From Bacteroidia bacterium (GTDB lineage: Bacteria; Bacteroidota; Bacteroidia; AKYH767-A; OLB10), in the NCBI GenBank assembly GCA_025450095.1, contig JANWID010000307.1, positions 1 through 5,980 on the forward strand: 5,980 bases of DNA. Reading direction: 5' to 3'. A model generated the notes under the pieces. That model saw only the letters and a program-made list of their open reading frames with translations, did not search any database and had not been told where the DNA came from. This document shows, one piece after another, positions 5,977 through 5,980 of the stretch; positions within the stretch are counted from its first letter, which is position 1, and every line of letters begins with the position of its first letter. The position numbers were made by a program, and so were the translations under genes.

Positions 5977-5980
5977 CATA

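Larger units (their letters stand above)
4587..5980 (-). mobile_element. IS110-family insertion sequence, boundaries not resolved
   Basis: The element is inferred from the intact transposase at 4824-5903 and the non-coding sequence around it. Its downstream limit is set here at the terminator only as an outer guess. IS110 elements usually lack terminal inverted repeats and often make no target duplication, so the edge cannot be read directly. The upstream side may run past the window end. The 237 bp between terminator and transposase stop have no gene and include the structured-RNA candidate, compatible with the IS1111-type arrangement of a long non-coding downstream end. Confidence 0.55.

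Overview
The window looks like a chromosomal segment from a member of the Bacteroidota. It is AT-rich. It carries two tandem exported proteins whose C-termini resemble type IX secretion system (T9SS) type A sorting domains, lacks Shine-Dalgarno-like sequences before its starts, and has matches to the Bacteroidota -7 promoter consensus TAnnTTTG. No finer placement is possible from the sequence alone.

Layout: (1) 37-1602 (+) is a gene for a secreted protein with a clear signal peptide and a degenerate T9SS-like C-terminus. One in-frame TGA at 283-285 splits it, so it is either a pseudogene or a sequencing error. (2) 1645-3297 (+), 42 bp downstream and so probably in the same operon, encodes a 550-residue secreted repeat protein, apparently a seven-unit beta-propeller, with a good T9SS type A sorting domain. 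(3) 3344-3802 (-), convergent with it, is a DinB-family four-helix putative metalloenzyme with its own promoter-like motif. (4) 3883-4211 is a 329-bp non-coding element bounded by 60-bp imperfect inverted repeats that are GC-rich against an AT-rich background. Its core holds two long tri-loop hairpins and a run of nine Gs. (5) 4212-4823 has no convincing gene but contains a hairpin, a clear rho-independent terminator pointing right, and a structured-RNA candidate with a C(UUCG)G-capped stem. (6) 4824-5903 (-) is an intact IS110-family DEDD transposase. Its start codon lies inside one arm of an inverted repeat, and a promoter-like motif sits between the two arms.

The two left-hand genes belong together as exported cell-surface or secreted cargo. 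DinB is an independent housekeeping or stress-type gene. The right half is mobile or repetitive DNA: a MITE-like structured element and an IS110 element. IS110 elements are known to use a guide (bridge/seek) RNA encoded in one of their non-coding ends, so the structured stretch beside the transposase is the most interesting place in the window. The outer boundaries of the IS cannot be fixed here, and its upstream side may run past the window edge.
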